DNA of 64,000 bases from NCBI GenBank assembly GCA_022478985.1, contig JAKSZP010000182.1, forward strand, positions 62,001 to 126,000. The letters are read 5' to 3'. A model generated the notes under the pieces. The model was not told where the DNA came from, searched no databases, and worked only from the letters and a program-made list of their open reading frames with translations. Made by a program: the position numbers and the translations under genes. Positions 22,811-34,730 of the stretch are shown here, piece by piece (the stretch's first letter is position 1; the number at the start of each line of letters is the position of its first letter). This DNA comes from Massospora cicadina (lineage: Eukaryota; Entomophthoromycota; Entomophthoromycetes; Entomophthorales; Entomophthoraceae).

Positions 22811-23389
22811 CCCAAGTGCCAAAATATGGTATTGAGTGAATCAAATTTTCTGCATACGTGGTCCAGAAAAGAGCAGAGTAAGAAGAATTTGGACTTTTTA
22901 TGAAATCAAAGAGACAAGGACATCCATTTCATCAGGATTAGATAGGATGTAACACTCAAAGTGGGTAGGAACTTTAGATGCATGATGAGGCACAGAGTCA
23001 TCAGCAGAGGGTGCCTCGCATCCTAAGCTGACTCCTCTTTTCCTGCATCATTGGATTTTTATTTTAACATGAATTCTTTTTTTACAATAGGTGGTTTCAA
23101 CCTAAAGGGAGATACACCGATCTTAACATGAATTCTCTTGATGGTCAGAAATTCCAAAATAAGAACAAGTGTCACATCAAGGTTTATATCTCTGGAATAT
23201 TACTACTACATGAATGCAAAGCTGGGTCCACTTGTTAATTGTTTGACACACTCATGGCTCATGCAACTCCATGTTAAACACCTTAATATCAAGAATTGAT
23301 TTGTACATTTTATGGCATTCTGGAGTGTAGTATGAGAGTTATAATAAGTTGAAACGCAGAGAGAATGACAACGATGGCATTGTCCAGCA

Positions 23390-25099
23390 TAAATTGATTA
23401 CAGGCAGCTAGGCTTGAGCTTCTTGATAAAACTGCTCAGAAAATTTGTATTTGTTTCTCCACGTCTAGGGAAGATCTGCATGAAAAGCTTGTTTTGGTAG
23501 AAGGATATATTACTTCCAAATTCTTTGATAAGGGCGTCCTTTAGTTCATACCAATAAGTACACTCTTTGAAATATGTCATCATGATCTCTTGGTCCTTAC
23601 TATTAAGACAGGTTTGTATGTGCTGACATAGTTGGTGATCCTTAGCGTGTTTCCTTGCATTTCCATACACATAGAGATAAAATGGATGATTTCGGTTCCC
23701 AACATATTATTCTCTTTAAAGGTGGAATTAAATCAACAGGCATAAAAAACATGGAAAGTGGGAGAAGGAGGCGGCCTGATACAGTTAGCTCAGTGGTTCC
23801 TTGGTCAGTTTGATGGATAGCCTTATTAACTTGATGGCGGAAGTCATCCATATCATCCAGGAGAGTAGTGTGGCAATCATTGACATGATTGAGTAGGAAT
23901 TTAGTAACTAGGAGTTGGCGGAGGTTTTATATCTTGGCAGACTGAAAATTCTACTTGGTATGAAAGGCTAATTTTTAACCCTAATTGTTTGGAGTTTTTG
24001 CGCTCATTTAATAGAATTTGTCAATCAATTGGGTCTGATTGGATTGCTGTGAGACGATCAATTGGGAACAGGTTTGGATTAGGGAAGAAATCTTGTTGTA
24101 CAATGAAACTAGGGTTAGATCCTCATTGAGAACCTCCCCTAAATACTCATCAATGCTCCTTAAGCCACCTTTAGCAGTTTTTGTTTAAGGATTCTAATTT
24201 AAGCTTCATGGCTTTCACCAAAATATGATCCAATAGGCGAAGAGACCTGGGTTCCCTTATCCCCCTTCAGGGCCAGTAAATCCAGTAGAGCTAGGAGGTC
24301 CTCTTTGGATAATAACTTCCTGAACCAGACGTATGGCAATCCTTTCACTCAGTTGCTGAATCTGGGTAGCTAAGACTGCAATTTAAAATCAGTGGCTTAA
24401 CAATAATCAGAAATTAATTCAATAAGCTTAGCCAAAGCGCGTTCCACTTGCCAGTCCAGGTCAGCATTGGCAAAGGCCATCTGTTGAATAAATTTACCAT
24501 GTAGTTAATGGATAACTCCATTTTTAATCTGAGCCAAGTGGTTTTAACCTCATTAGTCTCCCAGATTTTATCTAGAATGACTTCAAAATTACACTGACCA
24601 AAATTGAAATCAGCTTCATACAATAAAAGAAGTTAATCGTGAATTAGCTGTGAAAGTCCAAGTTGGCATTGGATTTTCAAGTGATATAGACCTAGTAATT
24701 GCATCTGATGATGAATGGCAGGGTGAACGATTAGATAGAGATAGGTTTAGTTAGAGCAACCCCTATTATATTACTAGGAAGGTCAGGTGAAAAATACAGA
24801 CGTTGCAAACTCAGAGCAATTTGAGTGGATCGATTATGACTGAATTTTCCTTCAGGGGTGATGTTTCCAGATAGTAAAGCCATAAAAGTATCAGCTACTT
24901 CAGAAGCCTGAATTTGGTAAAGTGATTCATTAGGGGCTAAAATAGTTAGGTTATTTGTTTCTCCAAATTTAAGTTTCTTAGTGCTCAGAAGGGAAATATC
25001 TTGATTATTGGAAGTGAACCATTGGGTCAAGCTCATATTTTTCTCCATATTGGTAGGGCTGTTGTCACTGGGTACGTTCATGTGATGGTACATCTTCAC
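23390..25099 (-). pseudogene. Gy2 gag
   Basis: The 122-residue frame at 24731-25099 starts close to the 5' LTR, as gag does in Gy1. Further left, 23398-23670 reads FKECTYWYELKDALIKEFG and NFLSSFIKKL, which resembles a capsid core. No CCHC knuckle could be read. Frames are broken by many stops. Confidence 0.6.
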
Positions 25100-25120
25100 C
25101 AGGTAGCCTCAGATGGGATC

Positions 25121-25135
25121 TGGCAGAAAGCACCA
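25121..25135 (-). promoter_or_regulatory. Gy2 primer-binding site (candidate)
   Basis: The element strand reads TGGTGCTTTCTGCCA, starting 13 bases after the presumed LTR end. It shares its first seven bases, TGGTGCT, with the Gy1 site. The spacing is slightly long, so the exact LTR edge may be a few bases off. Confidence 0.5.
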
Positions 25136-25148
25136 ATAATAAAATTTT

Positions 25149-25745
25149 TATAATAAATCAAAACCTAGGTCCTTCAAAGACTACGTGATTATAAGTCACT
25201 ATAGCTCCAGCAGTATTTCCTAGTAGACGTCAAGTCTCTAGGGAAAATCTCTTGGCGGAAAAGATGTTTTTTCCAAAAAAAATTCTGCTTTAATTTAGGC
25301 AGTATCTCTAGATGACGCTAGGCAATCTATAGTAAAGCTAGGCAAAAAAGGATGTTGATAAGTATATCTTTTTTGCTTAAGATTTTAAGATATTTATAAC
25401 ATTTGTAAAAGTTCAGGATCATGTGAGTTATACTTCTGTAGAAGTTCAGGATCAAGTAGGATACAGTGATCTACAGTGGGTACGGTATTTCTGGATGATG
25501 CAGCAGAATGCGGAGATTTCTGACAGACACTTATTTCCTAATCAATATGGTGAAATCATAATATCCAAATGGCAGGCTCTTTCTCATATTTCTGACGGAT
25601 TAAAGGAAGGATTCAAATTCTTTGCGTTTATTTAGTCAATTGTGGTCAACGTTTTCAGTAGCCTAAACTGTAGTGTATCTCTATCATTCAAGTTTAAATA
25701 ATCTTACGTTCATTATTTTCTAGCATAATCCCATCATTCCTTACA
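25149..25745 (-). repeat. Gy2 5' LTR (right)
   Basis: It matches 10736-11310 with many differences and small insertions, including a short local duplication of GTAGAAGTTCAGGAT-like sequence near 25400-25450. It ends CTTACA. Confidence 0.8.
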
Positions 25746-27055
25746 ATAGTAGGTAATATAAACTGAAAACTGATGAGGTAATAGAGGCTTGATGAGCTTT
25801 CATCTTGAATAAGGTATCCTAGAGATATAAAAAATTCATTACAGTATATTATGGTGTATTAATTTTTTATGAATTTATTCATATAGTAGTCTGTTGAAAA
25901 TATGGTGGCTTGTTGATCTCCACATTTTTTAATAACCATGGCTTAGAATGAGTCCTTTTGCGAACTATGTGAACAGAATATCAGTTAGCTGGCTCAACTT
26001 TTCACAATAATCTTTTGTATAGTTAATCTACGCCCAAAGATTCAATTGATCTCTTTCTAGGCTCCTATTATAGAAAATCTACCTCCTTAAACTAAATAAC
26101 TTTTACTATATAGAGGTATAGGGAGTAAGAAGTACTTTACTAATAATAGAGTTGGTAATTTTTAAAGTAACAGGGGGAATCAAGCCTTTAATGAGTATAT
26201 GCGCATACCAAATGTGAAGTAGGAAGTAGATTCAGGAATGTAGGAGGTGATGGCATAGTCCAAAAGCAGATTTTTAGTAAATCAGTTATCATCATCAAAG
26301 GCTAGACTGAGATCAATAAGGGTAGCATAGTTAAGTAGTTTCTATCATCTAATATTAAGAAGCCACCAAATACAAGGTATAATATATGTCATAAGGGTAT
26401 TAATAAGCGAATAGGTAAATTGAATGGTAAAAAAACTTCATACATTATATCAAGATAATAGTCATCTGGTTCTGGCATTCATCCCTATCTAATTAGCCAG
26501 TGGAGCACTAACAGGATAGTTTTATCTGGAATTTATTATTTTATAAATTTAGTTTTATATTGGAATTGCTTGGTGCTTTAAATTTTAAATGTTGATACTG
26601 ATTTTGGGCCTTAGGCCTAATACAAATCCATTAAAACCTAGATTATAATTTAATATAAACTTAATTAGATGGAATTGAATAAGTCAGAAACCCCAGGTTG
26701 AGGATCCATACAACCTAGGGCAAATCTTGGCAATGGCCAAGGTTGAACTGAGGACAAAAGGACTTTTTTGTGGATTTTTACAATATGGAACTCTCATGAA
26801 AAGTTTATGTTTATTATAAACACTTTTATGAGATAATGAGCCAAAGAATAATGACTTTGCATAAGCTATAAGAAAAGAGTCCAAATTTCTTCCTACAAAA
26901 CCTTTTATTTTTTATATTACTTTAAGATGGAGCTTATTTAACAAAAGTTGTCCAATGTATTTTTAGTAAAAGTGAGGCCCAACCCTTGAAGGGGGCATCC
27001 TGCGTTTATAAATGCAGATGGTAAATAAAACCGCGGATATAAAAGACTTTTAACA
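25746..27055. other. AT-rich, nothing recognised
   Basis: No repeat pair, domain or intact gene was seen. A 66-residue minus-strand frame at 26684-26884 has no recognisable features. Confidence 0.5.
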
Positions 27056-27059
27056 TGGT

Positions 27060-28740
27060 GCTGCAGCGGCAATGCTAAGTGGACATTTTAGATGGAAGGG
27101 ATGATCAGGGTTTTGGCGTCCAGTGTAGACCTGAGGGAACATTTCAGAGCAGACAAATTGAGAGTGAGGGAATTAGCAGTATGGAAGCAGAAGATAAGCA
27201 AGAGTTGGAGTATCATTGTTGAGGAATACTGTGTGCATCTCCCTGATGCACTATCGTTGTGAAGCTCAACATATCTAAATTTTAGTGACACAAAAACCTT
27301 TATTTTTGGTATGTTTGTAGGTAAATTGAGATTAAACATCAATAACTTGGTGGAATTGGTAGATGGTCAGCCTGCAACAGATGTAAGCTCTTCAATTTCA
27401 TCTAAGGCAAGTTTAGGGAAGTCAGATGAGAATTTGTGCCAGGAAATTCCAATGATGAGCGGCTCCATGGTCGCATGGAGGGCTTGTAAGAGAGGAACTT
27501 TGGTGGGAGCAGTGAACACTACAATGGCGAGCTGATGGTGGGTTCAATAAACCAAAAGCCTGGGTGAGGGCAGAAATAATATGGAGGAGAGGGTTTGTGA
27601 GGCTGTAATTTTGATCTTTCAAACTCAGGGCTCATAAAGAAAATTTCACAGGTATCCTAATAACCCATTTGAGAGAACTGAATGGTTTAGACTTGAATAA
27701 CTCATACTAGCCATTAGCTTTTTTCTGGAGGCTACAGGTGATGTCCCTCAATCTTCTGTATAAGGCAATTCAATTGGGGCAGTGGCAGCAATTAGCTCCT
27801 GAATATTCCGAGAAGATCTTACGTGATAGGCTGCAACAAGAGGAGCTGTGTCAACAGCAGGTGTGGGAGGGGGATGGAGTATAAACATCCACAAGAAATT
27901 CTGCCAGAATGTCAGTGGGGCTAACACTGGAAAGAGGAGAGGCTGAGGCCACTTTGGTGGCAAGGGAAGGCACTGACAATTTGAGTGGTCCTACTCATGG
28001 CACAAAAAGCAGACTGGGAGGCCATTTTTTACATGGGCACATAATAAGTGGTCAGGGTTAAGTGGATAACAGTGAGGACAGGTATGCAAGGTGGGTGTCC
28101 TGGTAAAATGGGTGGATGGTTGCAAAGGACCAAGGACCTGAAAGGCATCAAGACCAATTAAGAACCACAAACTGAAAGGTGGGATTTTCACTGTAGATGG
28201 CCAAGCCATCCAAAAGCACCTAACACACTATGTCAGGGAGAGATAGTTGAGAAAACTGGCAAACTGCACCACCAGAGTGGCAACCACTGGTCACTTAGTA
28301 TTGGTATTGGGGTTGGGGATATATATAAACTATTTGACTTTACTGCTTCAGCCATAGATCGGGATTTGCTCAAGAAGCCAAGGTTAGATTACTCCTTAAA
28401 AGGACAGAAATCAATTATATTGGCAGTTCTTTAAACTTCATGAACCATCTTGATGATTGATCCAATTGTGTAAGGGAAGGGTTCCTATACTTGACCCAGA
28501 TACAAAGTGCAGGCTACTCTGAGGGGAGCACCAAGGAGCTTTGACACATCACTTGTGAGCATGTGAGATGTTGTGATGGGTCTCAAGGGGGACAAAGTGA
28601 CCATTTATTTGGAGGGGGGCTAGAAGAGCCAGCCTGAAATGCTGTGGCTTTATTTAAAATATGGCAGGAGGTGGCGCATACCATCCCATATAAGGCCAGT
28701 AGGTGTCAATGCATCAACATCTGATCATTTTGATGATAGA
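27060..28740 (-). mobile_element. HL3: diverged half-LINE copy
   Basis: Minus-strand translation gives CHE-stop-DHSNCQC after VCFL, aligning with the HL knuckle CPSCFELDHSKRKC. Just upstream, ACCACAAACTGAA matches the HL1/HL2 block before their coding-region centre. Further left LNLSALKCSLRSTLDAK may correspond to the HL C-terminal region. It is much more diverged than HL1, HL2 and HL4 and may be a separate subfamily. Both edges are approximate. LN-C inserted just beyond its 5' end. Confidence 0.6.
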
Positions 28741-28751
28741 GTAGCAACAGT

Positions 28752-28765
28752 TGGTGTATTTAACT
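28752..28765. repeat. LN-C target-site duplication, left copy
   Basis: TGGTGTATTTAACT is repeated exactly at 39331-39344. The pair brackets LN-C, whose (AAT)n-like tail starts immediately to the right of this copy. Confidence 0.85.
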
Positions 28766-28879
28766 ATTATTATTATTTAACCAAGGCAAGCTGACCAGGG
28801 GACGGGCATTACTGATATGTGTGTAGAAGTGGGAGGGGAGGGAAGAGAAGCGATGACTAGATAGGATTGGGCACCTCAG

Positions 28880-30970
28880 GGTATTCAGGCTACCCCTGTT
28901 GCCATCTGGGATCGTCAGGTGTGAAGGGATTGGTGCTCTACTCCAAGGGGGTTGCCCCCGCTATGGAGCAGGTGTGAAGGAAGGGGTCCATGTGAAAGAA
29001 CCAGAGCAGGAACCATGAAATTTATGAGCCTCTGTTGCCTTGGCTTCATATACCCATAGAGCCAGGCTTGGAAATGCTCCAGTAAGTGGACGTGGAACCT
29101 ATTGACAACCCCATGGATGGTAGGGACCGTGCCCTTGAATGCATCCAAGGCAATAGTGTGGATTGTCCACATTGCAATGGGTATCAATAGGGAGCGCAGG
29201 GTGGATGGGATTGGGGATGCAAGTCAGATCGCGAGGAGGCTCTTTGAGATGGAAAAATCTGATTGTCTTGGATCTTGAGCAGGCGCGCGACTTCTCACCA
29301 TATGGCTCTGGATGGGGGCAGGTTTCTAAGCGGTGGTATAGGGGAGCCCTCTCCTCCACATACTGCGCAGGTTGTGTGGAGGGAGTGGGTGTGGTCCGCC
29401 ATTCTGTAGGTCCTTCTTAGGCAGTGCCAGGCGTTGGCCCTTACCCTCGGCTGGAGGAGTGGATGGTGCGTCATCCTCCATATTGCCTTTTGTGTGGCTA
29501 GGTCATAGGGGATGTCCAAAGCGTCTAGGTAGTCGATTCTGGCGATGGTTGGGGTTGTGGTAAGTATGTCTTGGTGGGGGTGGTCTTCTGGCTTCCATAA
29601 CACAAAGTGGGATCTGAGTCATCCCCTTCCCTGCACTGTACCAGTGGTAGTGATAGTCCATCTCATGCGGCGGATGGTTCAGAAGAGGCGCTTAAAGTGA
29701 GGGGGGTTCCGTATGGGCCTGTTGCATTGGGGCAGTTAGTGAGGTACATTAGTAAGCTGGAAGGGTGGTGTGGGTTAGGTATTTTGAGTGCCTGCGCGAA
29801 GTTGGCCCTCGCTGCCCTGGACCAGTGCTGTTGCGGGGGGTCCAGGGCTAGCACTTCCTCTATCCAGGTGCTCAGATTGAGGTTGGTGTGGTTCTCAAAA
29901 TCTATCAGGTCCATGCCTCCGCTGGAGCATGGACCATATAGCATTTCAATCCAGATGGGTGGGCGGGATCCAGGCCACAGCCAACCCTGGATGAGCACAC
30001 GGATTGACATTAAAAATGTTGGAGAAAAGGGGATCACATGGTGGGGAACCACAGCATCAGGAGGATGAGCGAGTTGGCAACTGCCACTCGCCCCATTAGC
30101 CCAGGGGATCTACCCTTGAGTGAGGCGATTCTTTTGGATATCCATTGCAGCAGTTATTTTCAATCATCTCATTTGCATACCACCTTGTTTCCAGCCAAAT
30201 CCCAAGGTGACAGATAGGGGTGGGTGTGGGGGGTAATGCAAAGGGTAGGACGAGTGAGTTCTTGCGTCTTGGGTTGTGTGTAGTGGGGGATGTGGTCCAG
30301 TTAGTGATGTATTTGCCAAGGATGATTGCTTTGGTTTTCCATTTATTAAGCGATGCATTACTCACCATGGAGTATTCCTCTAGGGTGCATTCCAGCTGTC
30401 TGGTGTCACTATTGTCAGCTATACCTGTTACACAGTCATCCACAAAGGCTAGTATCTTTTTGGGGGCTGGCCTTGCGCAGTTATGCCCCTGAGGCGTGAG
30501 TCAGCAATGTGGAGGAGTGGGTCAAAGCTGAAGTTATATAGTAGTGGGTTGAGGGGGTCCCCTTGCTTGAGCCCTCTGCGTGGGGTGATCCTGTTGGTCA
30601 GGAAGCTGAGGCCACATACAGAAACTGATGCGGATTCCGTGAGGAGCATCTCCCAGTTGATGAACCTGGGTGGGAGGTTGAAGGCATGTAGGCACTCCTT
30701 TAAGTATGGCCAGCTAACACGGTCATATGTCTTCTCATGGTCGAGGAATATTAGGGCTCCCATCACTTTGGATTGGCATACATTGGCAATGGAGTGTATG
30801 TTAGACCAGATGGAGCGCCCTGGTGTATAACCAAATTGGTTGGGTGATAGGGCTTTAGAGGCTAGTTGCCCAGTCTGGTAGCTAGAATTTTTGTAAGTAG
30901 TTTAGTGTCAGTATTTGAGAGTGCTATTGGGCGCCAGTTGGCCAGGTCCAGTCTGTCACCCTTTTTAAAT
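28880..30970 (-). pseudogene. LN-C ORF2, reverse transcriptase C-terminal half and zinc-finger tail
   Basis: Reading leftwards: LANWRP at the LN-B junction, MMGALIFLDHEKTYDRVSW, RRGLKQGDPLNPLLYN, and the catalytic block FVDD (30435-30446), intact in both aspartates. Next comes the thumb region and then IWRMTHHPLLQPRVRANAWH with CAVCG and HRLETCP, a C-X2-C...H...C zinc-finger-like region common at LINE ORF2 ends. At least three frameshifts and some stops occur. Confidence 0.88.
30952..30970. repeat. LN-B target-site duplication, left copy
   Basis: TCTGTCACCCTTTTTAAAT occurs here and, perfectly, at 36231-36249. Both copies belong to LN-C reverse-transcriptase codons, and removing one with LN-B restores the frame. 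Confidence 0.95.
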
Positions 30971-31059
30971 TTTAAATTTATTGTGGGGAAGGATGACCAT
31001 GGGACAGACACTTCCGAATATGACTCAGGAAAGACAAACTTAGTACCAGGGGAGGCACC

Positions 31060-34000
31060 CTAGAGAAGCGATGCTATCTCTTGTTGCCAGCGGGAATGCC
31101 ACTTATGGGGAGGGGGAGGGAACGTGTGAAGGCCATAGCCACTATTGAGCACGTGTGGAGGAAGGGGTCTGATTTGATGAACCAGACTGGGAACCAGGAG
31201 GAGATCAGCTGTTGGCGACGCAGTGGGAGGTATCCAAACATCCACGCTTGAAAGTGGTCCGCCAAATGAGACCAGAATCTGTGGACAGCTTCTGGGAGGG
31301 TGGGGGTGGAGCCTGCGATGGCATCTAAGATGATCGTGTGGATGGTCCACATGGCGATTGCAACCACCAGAGCATGGAGGGAGGGTGGAAGGGAGGAGGC
31401 CATTGATAGAGCAAACATATCTCTTGACAGACTGAAGGGATGCGTTTGATCCTGGCCCAGCAGACGTTAAACTTCGCGCCATATCACTTTAGAGGTGGGG
31501 CACTTCTCCAGGCGGTGGAACAGCGTTCCATACTGGCCACACATGACACAGGATGAGTGTAAAGCGTTAGAGCGCTCAGCTGTATGATACACCCGCCTCA
31601 GGCAGTGCCACACATGGGAGCGGACTTGAGGCTGCAACAGAGGATGGTGTGCATATTTCCAGATAGTTTTTTGGGTCTCTATGGAATAAGGGATGTCCAT
31701 CATGTCCAGGTAGTCCACCCTGGATAGGACATGGGGCCGAATGGGGATCACGCCATCATGGATGGGTAGCCCCTGTACCTCTTGTGTGAACTGAGGAGAG
31801 GGGCGGCCTCTTCAGGCTGTATGTCCGCTAATACAAATTCTCCACTCTGCGCTTCGCATGGAGAGTAGGATTCGTTTGTAGTGGGTTTTAGTCCCGTGAG
31901 GACCTGTGGCCGATGTGTGTGATGCGAGGTATTTCATCAGGGAGTGGGGGTTTGATGGATTGTTGAGGCCCAAGGCTTGGGAGAAGTTGGAGCAGGCCGC
32001 GCGGGACTAGTGTTGGGATGGGAGTGTAGGAGTGGTGACGGCCGCGATCCAGGTGCGCAGGATCTTGGCAGCATGGGCTTTGAAGTCAAGCAGGTCCATG
32101 CCACCTTGATGATGAGGGCCAAACATGACCTCTAACCGTACTGGTGGAGGGCGGCCTGAACAAAGCCATCCTTGCAGCAAGGCATACAGGGATTTGAAGA
32201 AGCTTGGGGAGAAGGGGATGGCGTGGGCTCCGAACCAGACTTTGGATAGGAGCATAGAGTTGGCTAGAACAGCCCTGCCAGTAAGGGTAGTAGGGTGGGC
32301 TCTGAGAGAGGCGATTTGCTTCGTCACGTTGTCCAGTATATGGCACTCCATTACTGCTGACACATATCCGCCTGCCTCCATCCACACGCCCAGATGGCGC
32401 ACCAGTCCTATGGTAGGACGTGGCATGAAGGGGAGCACCAGTGGAGCGGTGTGTGTTGAGTTAGTAAGGCGTGGACGTGGGCGAGCAGATGGGCCGGGTT
32501 GGGGACTAATTGCTGGGGCCCAGCAGGTCTGAAACCAACCAAGGAGGATGATTTCGGTTTTGGAGGCGTTCAGTGCCGCGTTGCTTACCCGGGAATATTC
32601 CTGGATGAGGGCTTCAAGCGCGCATGCATCTTTATTATTAGACACCCCCACCACGCAGTCATCTGCAAATGCCATCATCTTGACTGGGGTTTGGCCTGGC
32701 ACATGGACCCCAGTGAGTTGGGCATTCACATTTCGCAGTAGTGGGTCAAGGATGAGGTTGTATAAGAGTGGGCTGAGGGGGTCCCCTTGTCGCAAGCCCC
32801 TTTGAGGGCGGACTACTTCTGTTAGGAAGCCTGGGCCACGCACTGCCATTGTTGCAGATTCTGTGAGCAGCATCACCCAGTTGATGAAGCGGGGGTAGGC
32901 GGAATTGATGGAGGCAGGCCCTTAGGTATTCCCAGTTCACGCTATCATAGGCCTTTCGTTGGTCCAAGAATACCAGTGCCCCAGAGGCTGTGGACTGACA
33001 TGCATTAGCCACGGAGTGCACATTATCCCAAATCGACCTTCTGGGGATGAAACCAAATTGTTCTGGGGAGATGGTGGCAGATGCTACAGTCCCTAAATGG
33101 TTAGCCATGATTTTTGTTAAAATTTTGGTGTCTGTGTTTGTTAGAGAAATGGAACGCCAGTTGGCTAAGTCAAGCTTATCCCCTTTCTTGAAGAGTGTGA
33201 CAGTAAAGGCTTCATGTCCTCCTGGTAGGAGGCGCGTTTCCAACAGGCTTTGGTTAAGTGAGGCGAGCAGCAATGGGGATATATATTTGAAATATTTTTT
33301 GTAGAACTCATATGTAATGTCATCTGGACCTGGGCATTTTAGGTTTGGAGCACCGCAAATGGCTGTCCATAATTTGTTCAGAGTAATTAAATTCATTATT
33401 TCTGGGCATCAGAAAACGGTGCCAATATGAGCTTGGTTGAGAAATTCTGCCACTTCAGCTGGCTGAATTGGTTTGGCCCGGTATAACTTGGAGTAATATT
33501 TTTGCATTTCATTTGCCACTTCAGCTGGTGTGTCCACAATGGAATTATCCAATCTTCGCACCTGTGTGCAGGCCATGCTCTGGCATGGTGCAAAATTTTT
33601 TCAAAAGAATATGTGGTGCACTTGTCACCTTTTGTGATGTGTGTGGCCCTGTATTGAACACAAACCAAATGTTTGTGTTGCCTTTTGAGTGCGTTGAGGT
33701 GGGTAGCTGCCTCCGCCCACTTCTGGCTGCATGCAGGGCTGTATCCTGTAGCTGGAATGTTGGACTCCAAGTGTGTCAATTCTGCCAGAGCACGCGAGAT
33801 AACTGCCAATTTGGCTCGTGAGCATCTGGAGGAGAGATGGCGAGAGTGGCAGATGGTGTCCTCTTTGAAAGTTGCCCATGTGGAAATAGGGTCCATGCAA
33901 AATGGTGCAACAAACGATTTTGCCAAAGTTGCCTCTTCCACCCACATGGAAAATCCTGATGACGCGAGCTCGGGGGGGGATATTGTACCAATGTGGGGCC

Positions 34001-34700
34001 TTAGCAACTGTGACAGGTAGTTGGTAGGCTATTGAGACCAGTCGGTGGTTAAAGAGTTCCATTTTTGTTGTTTTGAAGTGGGAGATGTGGGGTTGGAATT
34101 TCGCCGGCGTTAGAATAAGGTTGATGCAGGTCATGGACCTTAATTGGCTGTTGTGGACGTGGGGATGCATCATGTTTTCAAGCAGCGGGGAATGTCACAG
34201 CAGCACATTCATTAACCCAAGGGTGGCCTTTAGAACGCGTAGTTCTATGTGACCCTGTGGGGCATAGGGTGAGGGAGGCCACCGGTCTGTTGGTGAGGTT
34301 AGCCAACAGTTCATGTCACCAACTAGGAAAGAATCAGGGGGTAGCGGGAGGGATTTGACCAATGAGAAAAATTCCTGATGTTCATGTGCACCATTTGGGG
34401 CATAGATGTTGATGATTGTGTGTGCTATGTCGGCCCATGAGAAGGTGATGACGAGCACTCAGCCATTTAGGAATGTTTCTGAGGATAAAAATTTGAAAAA
34501 ATTATTTTTCCAAATTAGCAATCCACAGTGCTTCGACCAAAAGGATAGGGATGGGAGGAGCATTGTTTTCCAAGATTCCTCAGAACCTCAGGGACAGTGG
34601 GACTCCTGGATGGCTAGGATATCCACGGATAATTGTGTTGTAAAAAACTCAGTTGCCTAGCCCAGGACGGGGAGGCCTTGAGTCAAGCGATATTCAACAT
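31060..34700 (-). pseudogene. LN-B ORF2: endonuclease, reverse transcriptase, zinc-finger region
   Basis: The ATG at 34700 (MLNIA) starts a frame parallel to the LN-C ORF2 start. The endonuclease shows DILAIQESHC, LVGDMNCW, then NLILTPAKFQPHI and FNHRLVSI. The reverse transcriptase shows GAPNLKCPGPDDITYEFY, VTLFKKGDKLDLANWRS, EQFGFIPRRSIWDNVH, ALVFLDQRKAYDSVNW, QRGLRQGDPLSPLLYN and MAFADDCVVGV with both catalytic aspartates (32658-32669). The C-terminus has HPLLQPQVRSHVWHCLRR and SCVMCGQ...HRLEKC. Four or more frameshifts and some stops disable it. Confidence 0.92.
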
Positions 34701-34730
34701 CCTTAGAGTGAAGGTTTCCCCCATCACACC

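Larger units (their letters stand above)
10736..25745 (-). mobile_element. Gy2: old Ty3/gypsy LTR retrotransposon, split by Gy3
   Basis: Related direct repeats at 10736-11310 and 25149-25745 enclose gag, protease, reverse transcriptase and RNase H on the right and integrase on the left. The whole Gy3 element lies between RNase H and integrase. Termini read TGTAATAAATC...TTCCTAACA (left) and TATAATAAATC...TTCCTTACA (right). The LTRs and proteins are far more decayed than those of Gy1, so this is an older insertion. Its gag start position and motif style resemble Gy1. Flanking 5-mers TATTT and ATAGT do not match, so no target duplication is claimed. Confidence 0.82.
28766..30970 (-). mobile_element. 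LN-C LINE, 3' part
   Basis: This part contains the second half of the LN-C reverse transcriptase, the C-terminal zinc-finger region and the 3' end with an (AAT)n-type tail at 28766-28779. It was separated from the rest of LN-C (36250-39330) by LN-B. The break is inside the codons for LFKKGD/RLDLANWRP, which join in frame when LN-B plus one target copy is removed. Net LN-C length is about 5.29 kb, close to the 5.26 kb of LN-B. Confidence 0.93.

Noticed and set aside
10736..25745. A target duplication for Gy2
   Set aside because: Flanking 5-mers TATTT and ATAGT do not match, and the LTR edges are uncertain by a few bases.
32125..32532. Long plus-strand frames over the LINE regions (for example 32125-32532, 43638-44063, 38853-39266)
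   Set aside because: They are antisense shadows of GC-rich LINE ORFs on the minus strand, where all conserved motifs lie.
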